Origin: Lindgomyces ingoldianus
Taxonomy: Eukaryota > Ascomycota > Dothideomycetes > Pleosporales > Lindgomycetaceae
Reading direction: 5' to 3'
Assembly: GCF_010093535.1 (NCBI RefSeq)
Contig: NW_022985168.1
Location: 1,927,491-1,991,490, forward strand
Length of the DNA stretch: 64,000 nucleotides
Positions 23,334 through 35,600 of the stretch are shown in pieces. Within the stretch, counting starts at the first letter, position 1. Each line of letters begins with the position of its first letter. A program made the translations under genes and the position numbers. Below the pieces are notes generated by a model. That model was not told the origin of the DNA. It did no database searches and saw only the letters and a list, made by a program, of their open reading frames with translations.

Positions 23334-24658
23334 ATGGCATTGTCAAGTAGAATCGTCCAACTATCGACCCAAATCCAAGATAACACTGCGGAAGTAGACG
23401 CCTACCTTCTCGCAAACAACATCGTGTCTCCCTCGCTCGATGCATCTTGTCCTCCCGTTCTAGATCTTCCTCCGGAAGTATCAGCAAAAAGAGACGCTGC
23501 ATTAGAAGCGATGGATGAGCTACAACAACTTCTGCGTGGCCCGGTCGGAACTATATACACACAAGTTACGGATGTGAGCATCAATTCCACAGACCATATG
23601 CACATTCTCTGTAAGGCGGCACAGACCTGAGGTGAAATCAGCATACAAGTCTCGTAAGCCTACATGCAGCATGCCGTTTCAACATGCCCTCAACATTCCC
23701 TCCCGGTTCAACCTCCACAATCCCCGAGATTGCAAAGGCATCCAACATGCACCCCTCCGACGCCGAACGCGTGATCCGCCACGGTATCGCACATCACCTC
23801 TTCAAAGAACCCGAAAGAGGCGTGATTGCGCATTCAGCAACGTCGAAAGCACTTGCCGTTGTCCCCTGGCTGCGCGAGTGGACGCTTTCCGGTCTAAACA
23901 CCATGTGGCCCGGCGCATCCCGGCTCGTCGACATGATGGAAAGGTGGCCGGCATCCCAGGAGCCGAACGAGACAGCGTTTAGTCTTGCACATAACACAGA
24001 TTCAGCTTTTTTTGAGGAACTTGCGAAAGATGGGAGAAAGGCGAAGATCTTTGCCGACGGGATGACTTTCTTTTTAAACATGCCGCAAATGAGTATCGTG
24101 CACGCGGTTGAAGGATATGACTGGAGCCAACACTCTTTCGGCACCATCGTCGACGTCGGCGGCAGCCACGGCAGCATAGCCCTCTCACTGGCGAACATAT
24201 TTCCTGCGATGAAAGTCATTGTCCAGGACCGACCAGAAGTCATCGCGGATGCACCAAAAGATGCGAAACCAGGACAAGTGGAATTCCAGGTCCATGATTT
24301 CTTCTCCGAACAGCCTGTTAAGGATGCAGATGTGTATTTTTATCGCTGGATTTTCCACGATTGGAGTGACAAGTATTGCGTCAAGATCTTGCGGAATCTA
24401 ATTCCAGCGTTGAAGAAGAGTGCGAGGGTTGTGCTTATGGACAGTGTAGTGCCGGAGCCTGGGGTGCTGACACCGTATCAGGAAAGGCCGGTGAAGTTGT
24501 TTGATATGGTGATGAAGGTATTATTTAATGCGAAGGAGAGGAATGAGACGGATTGGAGGGAGTTAGTGCAAGAGGCGGATGAGAGATTTAGGGTTGTAGA
24601 TGTGAGAAGACCGGTGGGGAGTCAGCTGGGGATAGTGGTTGTAGAATGGGAGGGATAG
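23334..24658 (+). CDS. SAM-dependent O-methyltransferase (family 2, fungal)
   Basis: Two exons (23334-23573 and 23642-24658) encode 418 aa. The 68-bp intron joins GTIYTQVTD to HTSLVSLHAACRFNM in phase 0, restoring the family's helical dimerisation region. The SAM-binding motif is VDVGGSHGS, followed by the acidic VIVQDRPEV. YRWIFHDWSD contains the His that acts as catalytic base in this family, and VVLMDSVVPEPG follows. Enzymes of this type methylate hydroxyls of phenolics and polyketides, often in secondary metabolism. No PKS, NRPS or P450 lies nearby, so a cluster role is not supported beyond the neighbouring MDR reductase. Length is normal for the family. Confidence 0.93.
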
Positions 24659-24784
24659 TAAAAGGATTCGGCTGACTGTTTTGGACTACGGTTTCTATAT
24701 GAAATGTGATTTGAAGCATCGGATAGAATTAACTTTTACGGAATCTTTCCATTGTGCTTGCCACCCGGTGTTCCTTTTCGTCGA

Positions 24785-26093
24785 TTATGACGAGAAATGT
24801 GTGTCGAATTCATTCGCTAACAAGTAATGCGTGCTACTCAAAGAGCTATCCAAGATGTCGATGAACTTCTATCCCATATATTAGCCCCCAAACCGACGGC
24901 TCTTGCCAACCCTCTAATATATATAGACTCACCTCTCTAATCGCCCCCAAAACTTGATCGATCGGATGCTCACTAGAATCCTTAACGGTCCACTCCCGGC
25001 TACGATTGGTATACGACCTCAAAGTCACCCGAAAACCGTGCTCTTTAAGCCGGCAAATTATAGGAAAGACGATATGCAGTATTCCCACGAACTCTTTCAC
25101 CTTCATGAGCCCGTCCATGATGTATACTGTTATCCTGAGACTGATTTGTCTAGTCTTGACCATGAGCAATTGCTCTAAAATCAATCGTATCGCCTTGTCC
25201 GGTGTTATTGTAGCATTTTGAGTGACATCGCAGTGGCAAAGAGCTCTGCTATTGCAAGGGCAGCCATAGTCTCCATCCAATACGATATCTAGATACCGAA
25301 CCAGGCCCGCAGGAACAAGACCATACCCGAAGCGGTCCAATGTCAGGAATTTGTGAAGGAGGGGAAGGTCATGGTAGTCGAAATAGAAGGTATTTGTCTG
25401 GTAGTATGCTTCTGCGATCTCCCTCGCGACCGCTAGACCCATATATTCTGAATTTAAGTAATACTCCAGAACAGAGATATCCCAGAATGAGTCCTTGCTG
25501 GTCCGAGTATCTGCTCGACCGCAATACGAGCGATTTCGAAATGATGGTTTACCATCACATACAATGATCACGTGGTCGGTGTTATTCCCTGAGTTCGTGA
25601 GATATGAATACACCAGGTCGCGAATCTCGCGAGGTAGAGTGACGTAGAAGGCGGCGGCGAGCTTTAGACAAATCGCCTTCGCGTAGGGTTCGATATCTGC
25701 TCTTAACTCGCTGCCAGCCATAAGTATTAATTGCGAATCGTAAATGCGGACTGACCGTTCCCAAATGTGTTCTTCCCGAGGGACTTGGAGTAAACCTTCT
25801 AGCTCTAATGTCGACTTCTGTTCTTCTAGTTCATCACCGTCGCTTTCGAGGTTTGCGATCTGTCGATCAACCTCCAACTTTCGTCTTTCAAATTCCCGTT
25901 GAAGATTTCTCTTCCTAGCTCAAGACTCAGCAAAGCCCTAATCACCAGATCATCGTGTTCGTCTACCTAATCATCACACCCATACCCCTTCGAGCAGTTC
26001 TGCGTGAATGTTGTTAGCATTCACCAAATTGCGGACGGGAGTTACCAACGCGCATACTCGCTGTCGACAGCTTTCAATGTAGGTATCTTCCAT
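24785..26093 (-). CDS. LPREIRD-type (F-box/2EXR-like) protein with N-terminal coiled coil
   Basis: The core exon 24933-25914 is followed by a 64-bp intron (GTGAGT, GCTAAT, TAG) and a last exon 24785-24868. This gives a C-terminus of KFIDILDSSLSSTHYLLANE and a few more residues. Unspliced, the ORF would run on to an odd 30-residue tail. The domain start is YVTLPREIRDLVYSYLT, followed by AREIAEAYYQTNTFYFDYHD. A charged coiled coil precedes it (REFERRKLEVDRQIANLESD). The N-terminus is uncertain because the open frame begins without an ATG. A first exon 26046-26093 (MEDTYIESCRQRVCAL) with a good 46-bp intron is likely. Linking it to the core needs either a 14-nt micro-exon (25986-25999) or a one-base frameshift near 25915. 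Paralogue of 29528-30468. Function unknown. Confidence 0.65.
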
Positions 26094-27189
26094 GTATTTC
26101 TTTACAAGTAAATGTTACACGATGAAGGCCGAACACGGTGTTGATGAAAGTGAATTTCGTGAATACGGACTTTGGCGGTGAGTATTTTTAGGTACAGCAT
26201 TACGGCGAGTAAGCCTTGGCACTTCTCAGGCTCCAGCCCTACAATATGCGCTCTCGGTTGTGGAACAATATAGCTCGAAATAATTTGAATCAATTATCCG
26301 TATTTGAAAATTTAGTTGGCAATGTCAAGGAGAAGATAACAAAGTTGAGCGAGCTAGATGTGAGGGAGATAGATTTCTTGGCGTTGCAGATGCAAGTAAT
26401 ACTCCAAATTGTGGAAGTACTTAGCCCGGGAAATTTGGATTCTTAAACCCTATTGATAGAAATAAAGAATTAAGAATAGACATGATGAAAGTACTCGCGG
26501 AAAGAGTTACTACTGAAGGGAAAGTGACTTCATGAATGAATAGAGATTCTACGAAGACCAATGGACTTTCACTCCAAGAGCAATGAAAGCTCACTGCCCT
26601 TTCAGGAGCTATAGTCCTTGGGCTTTTAGTTCCAAATCCCGAATATTAAGCGCTTAGTCCTCGTACTCATCCCGTTGCGTTGCGTTGATGACACTAAGGC
26701 TGGTAACAATCACAGTCAAGGTGCACTTCATCGGAGACAACTTGTCGAGGTGGTTGTTCATTATTGATGTGAGTGGAATTCGGGCAAATTTTGACGTGGC
26801 TACAACCGATGACCTATCCCAGAGATAAGGCTGACGTGTTTCTACAAAGCCGACTGAAAGTTGTTCTTGGCCTATCTACCAAACGCGGTGCTCTCATTTC
26901 GGGTAAGTGCCTCCAGCCATATCTTCCTCACAGGTATATGACGGGTGTGACAGTTTCCTTAGAGTGTTTGAGTATCAAGAAGGAGTTCATGTTCCTAGCG
27001 GCGACCAAATATATCAAATCGATATTGCTGCGTAGTCGTGCATCTACCTTGCACTTAAGGGCTAGAGCCCCGACAAGACTCAAACCCTTGAATCATCTAG
27101 TAGTTATGTAAGCAATATTAGAAGAAGTGTTTGCAGTAGTCATGCATGGCTCACACAACAGTTACATGTTGCCAAGACCTACCTCTTTT

Positions 27190-28270
27190 CTTGCATATAT
27201 AGACCTCTTAGTTAACTACTATCTTTTTAGTTGTTATTAAGTTAAATACTTTACTAACTATTAAAGTTTCTATTACTTATATATAGAATTTTATAGCTTT
27301 TATACCTTATTAACACTTAAACTATAGTTTATAAGTAACTAATTTTCTTTTATATTAATACTATATTATAAGTTATCCTCTAAGTGCTTATACTTAGCTA
27401 CTATATCTACTTATAGTACTAGATAACTTTTACTTAATATACTAACTATTAAGACACTATTGTCTTATAGATTAAACACTTTACTAAGATTTATCTAAAC
27501 TAACTACAGTACTATAGCTACTAATTTTACCTTTTTAAACCTCTTTACAAAGCGTTAAAAAAATAGAGTAAATTTATATATATCTCTATTTAGGTTTCAA
27601 CTCTTTTTAAAAATGTCTTACCTACAACAGGTTAAAATAAATATTTATGAAATGTAATTAACACTTAAGTAGCTAATCTATATAGTAACTATATTTTAAA
27701 AGAGTTAAACTTATAACTTAAAGGTAAAGTACATAGCTAAAGCTAGTTCTAAGACGCTTTACACTTAATTCATTTTTTAATACAACTTAACTACTAGAGC
27801 AGCTAGAAGCAAGCTAAGAGAGTAAGTTAATTATATATAAGTAGGTAAATTAGCTTCAGCTCTTAACTTTCCTCTAGCTAATGTAGTAGTTGTAAGGCCG
27901 CTAGTCCTTACAAAGCATAATGCACTTCAAGGCTAGAAGCTGCTTGTACTACAGTCCTTACGCGCGACAGGTATATATACTATTCTGTACGCAGATCAAC
28001 TGTTGGTTAATTATTCGTACCTTTTTAAGGTTTAAGCAAAATTGTAAATGCAAAATAGTTTAAACCCTAGGTAAGCTTCTATTTAAACAGCAAGCTGTTA
28101 GAGGTTTGTTAAAATAAAAAAGTACGTTAGTTAAGTAAAGAAAATTTGCCTAATAAAGAAGTTGAAAAATACTAAAGCTCTAACTATATCTCCTTAGACC
28201 CTCTAGAGTTATTTACCAAGCGTAGCGTGGCATAGCGCTGTGCTAGGGTAATTGGTAGATATTATCTATT
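27190..28270. repeat. AT-rich, RIP-like block
   Basis: About 1.1 kb dominated by TA, TTA and TTAA runs with hardly any ORF. The composition contrasts sharply with the flanks, as in RIP-mutated repeats. No terminal repeats were identified with confidence; TTACCAA at 28214 faces TTGGTA near 28252. Confidence 0.6.
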
Positions 28271-28603
28271 GCTGACGCACGGTGCATCTTGCAGAGGGTA
28301 TGACTCGTGAGATAAAGACACTAAGCACCTAAGTTATTAGATGTGTGCAGCATTTAAATACATTGATTAAACTATTAAATTGTAAAGTCGCGAGGGAAGA
28401 TTGAACCAGAAGTTCATTCCATTCGCCTTGCTGCCTTGTAGCATTGCCATTAACATCTTCCCAGACACTCACATTTGCCATACGTTTCTTTAGATCTGCT
28501 GTAGTCTAGAGGAAGTGCGAAGATGCGCATGAATGAAGAACAAACCAAATATATAGCTCCTCTTCCCTCATCCCCACACATCTCTTCTTCATTCCACTTC
28601 TTC

Positions 28604-28763
28604 TTCATCCAACCTCTCCTTCATCCAACCTCTCCTTCATCCAACCTCTCCTTCATCCAACCTCTCCTTCATCCAACCTCTCCTTTATCCAACCTCTCCT
28701 TCATCTAACCTATCATTCATCCAACCTCTCCTTCATCTAACCTATCATTCATCCAACTTTTCT
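28604..28763. repeat. 16-bp minisatellite, 10 units
   Basis: Ten tandem units of TTCATCCAACCTCTCC. Units 1-5 are identical and unit 6 has one change. Units 7 and 9 are the same variant TTCATCTAACCTATCA, alternating with the consensus unit 8. Unit 10 is degenerate. The alternation suggests a 32-bp duplication step. Confidence 0.92.
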
Positions 28764-29527
28764 CTATCCATTCTTACCACTCCCCTCGTATTGCTCTAAT
28801 TGTTTGTGATGCCCATCCCGTGTCATGGAAACTGTGTGCCTATCAACCTCCGGAGTTCGTATTAGGCCTCAATATTGTCCCTTCGCGGTTCACCCACCCA
28901 ATTTGGATGATAAAAATAAGTTTGAATAGTTCTTTTAGCATTTGGGTGTAAGGACCAGCACTCAGTTGATCGTGCAAATAAACCTGTTAAGACTGCCGAT
29001 TTTTTAATAGATAATGCGTATTGTTGCGATTCATGGATAGCAGCAGCCATAATATCCGCCACAATTTGTTTTGTTAGATCGATGGATTAACGAGTGGAAA
29101 CGCAGAGCGCTGGAAGAGGGTATGGGATGAGCGGATGACGGGAATTTGGGAAATAGACCTGACTCATCATTGTTACGAGGCATTGAGCCTCTTCATTGAG
29201 GCTATTTTCCATGTTCGCGAACACGGGAGTCATGGTTTACTCATCAACACCAGCCACCCAAGAGACCAAATCTGAGTCTCGATGAATAGTTAGTTTTCGG
29301 GTATATACCTGGGAATATAGAAAATACAACATCAAGCCGTTCTTCAGCCTGCGTACATCGAGGGAATATGTCACGTGTTACCTCCAACTGGGTTAGCGCA
29401 CAGCAGCATCACAGAGCCGAAGTTCCCAAGCCACCAAAAACAAAACTCTACCATTACCTCACTTCCATCATTATTGCTTTCCCACTCACCTTCAACCCAT
29501 TTCGGACTTCCATCTTTCAAGGACAGG

Positions 29528-30468
29528 ATGGAACTAATGGGTTGCCGCGATATCCCTGACACCGCTGGCCTCGAGCGAGAGCGGATGATCGAAGCCGAAC
29601 AGGAACTAATTCAGTTCGTTTTGGCCTCCTTTGCGCTCATTAACTCGTGCGAGTACTCATCTCTTTTGCAGAGCCATCCAGAAGTATCGAGCCATCAGCA
29701 GCGATTCAATTGAGCTTCAATCGAACCAGAAAGTGTGAGTCTGCGATATCTGCTGTCAACTAGGGACGTACTAATTGTTCAAGGATCCTAAGCGAAGTAG
29801 TGACAAGCTATGCGAGAGCTTCCTGCGCTCAAATCTGCGCAACTATTTTTACGAATTTGCCTCGAGAGCTTCGCGACCAGGTGTATGAAGAACTTATCCG
29901 GTCCGAGGATCGCTTTTTTATGTTTTACGGCAACCCAATATTGAATTTTCGCCGCTATCATTATTGTAACCCGGATTTTGTCGGCAAGGCATTTGTTGCA
30001 GAGTTGGCCGAGACCTATTACACAGCCGACCAAATTTGCTTTGACAGCGATTCCCTTGATGATTTGCAACAATTGTTAACCCAAGACACGCTTTTCAAGA
30101 CAGAACTTATTCCGGGAGATTTGATACGAAGAGTCAAAGTCCTCATTTACCTAGAGGAAGTAGAAGGGGCAGAAGGATCAGTCGAGGGCCTGCATTCTAA
30201 TATAACCGAATTCTTGGAGGATCTGGCAACCATCCGGAACAGGAAATGCCAAATCCAACTGGAGATTCTAACCACCACCCTCGGTGGGCAGCCCAGTGAT
30301 ACTGAAGTAGTGGCAGTCTTCGCCCCGGGCTTGGCCACTCTCTGTGCAACAGGCTTCCACGTCAGCCTCAACGGTAATGGCAAAATTCTGTTCCCTCTCA
30401 AAGGAACGCTGGTAGAAGAGCAGTTGAAACCTTTTTTGGACGATGACAAGGTTCGACAAACCTCCTAG
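29528..30468 (+). CDS. LPRELRD-type (F-box/2EXR-like) protein, paralogue of 24785-26093
   Basis: Three exons (29528-29613, 29672-29734, 29784-30468) encode 277 aa, with total length divisible by three. The 49-bp second intron has GTGAGT and a CTAAT branch. The first has a weaker GTTCGT donor. The N-terminus becomes a continuous helix (ERERMIEAEQELIQAIQKYR, then AISSDSIELQSNQK). The conserved domain starts IFTNLPRELRDQVYEELI. FVAELAETYYTADQICFDSD and LIPGDLIRRVKVLIY align with the paralogue's AREIAEAYYQTNTFYFDYHD and LVPAGLVRYLDIVLD. It is shorter at the C-terminus. Role unknown; such domains may bind partners like F-boxes do. The upstream ATG at 29375 is possible but would add a low-complexity leader. 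Confidence 0.68.
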
Positions 30469-32688
30469 GCGTCACGTCCACTGAGTGAATCTATCATTAC
30501 AAATGAAATGTTGGAGGATAGGTAAGAGCAACACGGGCACCGACGCGCCTAAGCAGGCTTAGATAGAAAGCTAACGTTCAATACACTACAGGTTCTCGTT
30601 GACAGAGCACTTCGCATATTGATTCCCATTGCAATCCAACCAAACCTTCATCGCTAAACAAATCTCACAAGAAAAATGGATAGCGTCGACGCCTAAAATC
30701 AACCCTGACGTTGACAACCCTTTTTAATAGAATACGGTGGACGTTACTCTTCAGTATTTAAGATATCTAGGACGCTGCCGAGCTTCTGGACAGCAAAGGT
30801 TGCGCAAATACTCCAGAGTGGTGGACAAATGCGGGAAAGCTGGGCAATTAAAGAGGAGCTTGACCACCGATGGATGAGGGTTCGCTGCCATGAGATTTAT
30901 GTAAACAAAAAGGGTAGAGAGAAGGCGGAGAACGAGGATAGGGAAACACATCGTCTTCCTCAACCTGCTAGTAAATAAACAGTATAAATGGAAGTCTCGT
31001 ACGGAGCCCCATGCCACGCGAATCGTGTCTTCCCTCCAGACAGGTGATCACCTCCGGATCTCATCACTAGTTATTAAGTGTGATTTCCTCCACTTAAGGT
31101 CTACCCCATCAGGCAGGAACTCTAGCGACGTTTCTCCAAGCAGCGCTCGTCAAAATAGGGCATCAACTACACATGCCCGATACCACACCATCCAGTGGCA
31201 CACTCTCCATCTTAGTGCATCTACCCGCGGATCATTTAGCGAACAGCCCCATAGCCGACCTCGCCGTACAATCAATCCGCAATTCTAAACCGGCGTCCGT
31301 TTCTCTCTGTGTGGTAGGCAGGAATGAGAGATCACGGCACCCCACCGTAAATCTTAAACCACCCTCCCCTTCCCAGGATCTTCACCACCCCAAATCCTCC
31401 TTACCCTGTAGCGCCTTTTCGGGGCGATCGCGATTCACCAACGCCTGACGTAGCGAAGAGGGACTGGCTCTAGAGCGGCGGCAGTCGTCCACCAATAATT
31501 GACACGCACTGGATAATCGCTTCCACTAACGGAAAACGACGTCGCCTACATTGCCCTGGTCTGGAACCCCAGTCATGTACTCGCTAGAGCCGGAGTGACA
31601 TCCTTGCAGCGAGCGAGTGAACGCTAGACTAGCGAATTGTCCTCTGCTGGGGGAAACGTAGGTGTTACAAAGTGCTCCATTGAGTTGGCGGATGCGGCGT
31701 TCGGTCAGTCGGCTGTCCTGGGACTAGGGTGAAATGAGAAATAGAGAGGCGCACGCATTAGGGAGACTTTGTGGCTAGCGCGGTCGCCAATTGAGGGCTT
31801 TTTAGTAAGTTTTGGGCTACAATCGGGGTGGTGGGAACGAATGCTGGTAGGGGATATGCAGAAGCCGGCGGCAAAAGTAGCATTGAAGGCGGCGAGGACA
31901 AGCAGAAATCGATCAAGTGAACAGCTTTCGGAGTGTCGGAGCGGGTTCAATTCTATCACTACCAAGGTTGCGGTCATCGTAGTCAATGCCAAAGACGCAA
32001 CGGCCAGGCAGCGACCAGATCTCCTAGGGGTGCCAAGGAGCCTCCACGAATCGTGTCCTAGTCTCTATTATTTTCGCTATTCTAAAAATCCATTTTGATG
32101 GCTCATTTATCATTGGCCGCATGTTCATGAAGAAACGACATCTGAGAAGAAAGGTAAATTTCTAGCATATTGCTACAGTCACCTCCAATTATTCTAAGCC
32201 GGAAGGAATTTTCTGCGGCAAAGAGTCAACAAGTGAATGAATGAATGAATGAAGAGTTGACAGATAGCCACTCGTGCCCAAAGATTCGCACGGCGTGCAA
32301 CGAAATTTAATCATCAAGGCAATAATTACTAGCCACGCAGAAAGTGGCGGAGGAATGTGCCAACTCGGAAGTCATATGCTTATTTCATTACCATGAAAAC
32401 GACCTAGAAGAGGGTATATACGGCGTGAATACTGTAGCATTTTTTCGCTTTCCACCCAACGCTCCCTCCAATCGCAACTAGGAATATACTTACAGAGAAA
32501 CGCCGCGAAACGCTTCACGCCGGTGACGATGTAAAGGTATAAATTTGCGAAGACGAGAAGTCTCAGGGGAGAATCGATCAGCGCATGCCTGGTGCCTCCC
32601 TTTATACCATGCGTTTCCGTGTACAGGACTAATGCCAGCCTGGGTGCGCCGCGCGCACCGGATGATTTTGAATATCAGAGCACATCTC
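30469..32688. other. Intergenic region, 2.2 kb
   Basis: Only overlapping short ORFs (up to 109 aa) on both strands, none with a recognisable motif or consistent splice sites. A short (TGAA)5 run occurs near 32233-32252. It is the 3' flank of both neighbouring genes. Confidence 0.5.
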
Positions 32689-35600
32689 TTAAACGCCGCT
32701 TTCCACGTCCGCACTCTTCCTGATCCTAAACCCGGTACTTACTCTCTCAACCACAGGTATAGGCACCACACCCACACTCCCATTCACACCTCCATTCCCA
32801 TTTAACCCGCCTCCACCACCCGCTCCATCTCCCTCTATCTTCCTCACCCTCCCCGTGCTTACAGTCCCCCGACTCGTAACCGGCAACAAAGCGCCTCCCA
32901 AATACCCCGATTCATAACTCCTCCTACCCCTTGTACTCCTGCCGGCCGAAAGCGCCTGCTCTAGCGCGCGCATATCAACTGAATATTCGATGTCGGGATC
33001 CATTTTATCTCCGCTGCTACCACTCCCAACACCGGGCTTAGATTTATGTTCTCTCCTGCGCCATTCCCTCCAACGTCTCTTAAACTCGCGGAAGAAATCG
33101 CCGATAGCGTCCAGAGACACTGCGATACCAATGAGAGGTAACGAAATCGCGAAACCAATCCCAAACATAAACTTGGCAACATACGAAAATGGTAAGCCCT
33201 GGTTTCCGTTTCCGTGCTGGAATTCCTGGATGTTGATTGTGAAGATTGCGGCGATGAAGGAGAGGGGTAGGAAGATGATGGTGACAATGGTGAAAACCAT
33301 AATAGTTTGCGATTGCCTAGCGGTTCCAGCGGCTTGGTCGCGAGTGAATCGGGCTTCAAAGGCATTAGCATGTTTTTGTTTTAAGTCCAAGAGATCTGTT
33401 ATCGATTTGTAAATGCGCTCGGCTTGTTTATCCATGCGATCGATATCTTTCAGATGCACATCGATAGTTTTAAGTTGCTCCCGAAACCGCTTTTTTAGGT
33501 CTGTTTGGCTTTTGTGCTCTTCACGATAGATGTCTGTGATACTCGATTCTAGGTCTGGTAGTACGGAACGCTGGTCCTCCAGGACCTTCGCGATCATGTT
33601 CAGCTCATCACGTATATCCTTCGTTTCGGCAAGAAGATCAGTTTCAGACCCAATATCCAGCAACTTATCCACGAAAAGCGGTGCGTGTATCGGTCCGTCG
33701 TCATAGCGGAATTTTTCCTCCTTAACTGGAGGGGATTTGAGTGTATGCGCGTGCGAGTGCCCAGGGCTGGAGTGGCGATTTAGGTGCTCTATATTGCGGC
33801 CCTCGGCCTCCAGGTGTTGGGAGAAGCGGTTCGGACGTCGGTGGTGTTGTAGCCATGCTGAGGCTTGCGCAGATGCGGTGTTGAATTCTTTGAACAGCAA
33901 AGTTTCACGATCGGTCGCGTCTCCGATCGAGGATTCGAACATATCCAAGAACTGGTAGTCTTCATCGCCCATGCGATGTCTGTCAAACACGCCCGAACAT
34001 CTACTCGTTATAATAATGGCCAGATCGTAGACGCTACGCACAGGGTCCCGGGTCTTAGAGTTGATGTCCTCGATGATGCCATCGAGCACATTGAGGGGAT
34101 CGTTTTTGGGCTGCTGCCACCGTTGTGGGAAGGACGTCACAATTAGGTCTTTACCTAGGATCCACATCCACAGTTGGTCGACCATGAAAATTTTAGGATC
34201 TACGCCACTTTCCTCGGCGGAGAGGCCTTTGGTTTGGTAGCGGAAGACCACTTGATCCTGGTCGCGGGATTGCGTGTCAATGTTATGGTAAAAGAATTGG
34301 TCGAGTGTTCGTCGTACATGGAGGGAGACTGTGGATGAGGTTAGATGGGCCCGGAGCAGCATTTCGTCGTATGTGGTGGCGCGGTGTAGGGTGGGTTTGA
34401 CGGGACGCCCATCGTGGCGATCCTTCTCTTTAAGTTTCTGGGCGCGGCCGATGGCATCTTGCATTTCCTGACGACGGCGGTTTGTTTCGAAATGTAAGTA
34501 TGGCATGAAAGTGAAAATATTACCCTTTGCTACCTGTGTGGGATCTTTTCGCCCTGGACTGCCAGGGGATCTCAAATGCTTGTGTTCGGGGATAGACTGA
34601 CTAGTCTTCCGTCTTGAATGATGATCAGAATGCCGGGTTGGGGTATCAGTCCCCCCAGATTTCCCATGCTTGATGTTGCTCGCCTTCGGTGTCTTCTTCA
34701 TCTTCTCTTTCCCTTTTCCGTGTTCTTTACGCTCCTTTCCTGTCCCCGAGCCTGATCCTGCGGTCCAGTCTGTCTGATCTGTGCCTTTTGTGTTGGTCCT
34801 TGCAGGCGTCTTTGGGGGTATCTTCTCTTGAGCGCCAGCCGTTGTGTCAATTCCAAGCCCAGAGCTCCCATTGATGATTATCTGGGGTGCAACCTGCTCG
34901 CCTTCTGTCCCTGAGAAATCGGAGTCATCAGCATGTCTCGGCGCCCTGGGCGTGCTCTGACAAAGCGGTCGCATGAAATGGGAATGAATCTGTTGCCCAC
35001 GGTGTTGATGGCTGAATGACCTCTCCAATGCCTTGAAGCCCTCAACATCGCTTGCACCTTCCTCGATAAAGGCCTTCGTGAGGAGAGCCTCCACCCAGGC
35101 CATGTTATTCGCGGGAAGGTGTATCCATCTAAAATTGGTAGCCTTTGAGTCCTTGGGTAGAATTGTGACCGCCGGTTTCCGAGGATTGATGGTGTCACGG
35201 CCATACAACAACTCGTATACTGTCCGTCTCTTAACCCTGTTCTCGTTATGGAAGTTCCCGAAATCGACGATGGTCGCATTGAAGCCATTGCAAGCGCCCA
35301 GGGCATCCTCACTCAGCGATTCAACGTGGTTGAAAGGCGCGAGGGTGCTAACAATATCCTTCCTCTTGTTCTGTGCTGCTCGGAGGAATGGCGTGATGCC
35401 GAACGTGTCTCTTGCCGCACGCTTCAAATCTTTGCGCTCGAGCAGGCACTGGACGACCTCGAGGTGTCCGGCTTGGGCAGCAACATGCAGAGGCGTCATG
35501 CCGTTCAAGAGCCTTGCATTCAACTCCGCGCCGGCCGCCAGCAGTGTCCGCACAATATTCACGCTCCCGTGTTCGCAGGCATTATGGAGCGGGGTCCAGG

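Larger units (their letters stand above)
26094..29527. other. Intergenic region with AT-rich block and minisatellite
   Basis: No supported gene. Short ORFs at 26216-26446 and 26773-27111 have no family motif, and the latter lacks an ATG. The middle (27190-28270) is strongly AT-rich, and a 16-bp tandem array sits at 28604-28763. Confidence 0.5.

Noticed and set aside
21538..24658. Secondary-metabolite gene cluster (MDR reductase plus O-methyltransferase)
   Set aside because: No backbone enzyme (PKS, NRPS, terpene synthase), P450 or transporter nearby; two divergent tailoring-type genes are not enough.
26773..27111. Plus-strand ORF of 112 aa next to the AT-rich block
   Set aside because: It begins with GTG rather than ATG, has no recognisable motif and runs into RIP-like sequence.
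28604..28763. CRISPR-like array
   Set aside because: The repeat units are directly adjacent with no spacers and the genome is eukaryotic; it is a minisatellite.
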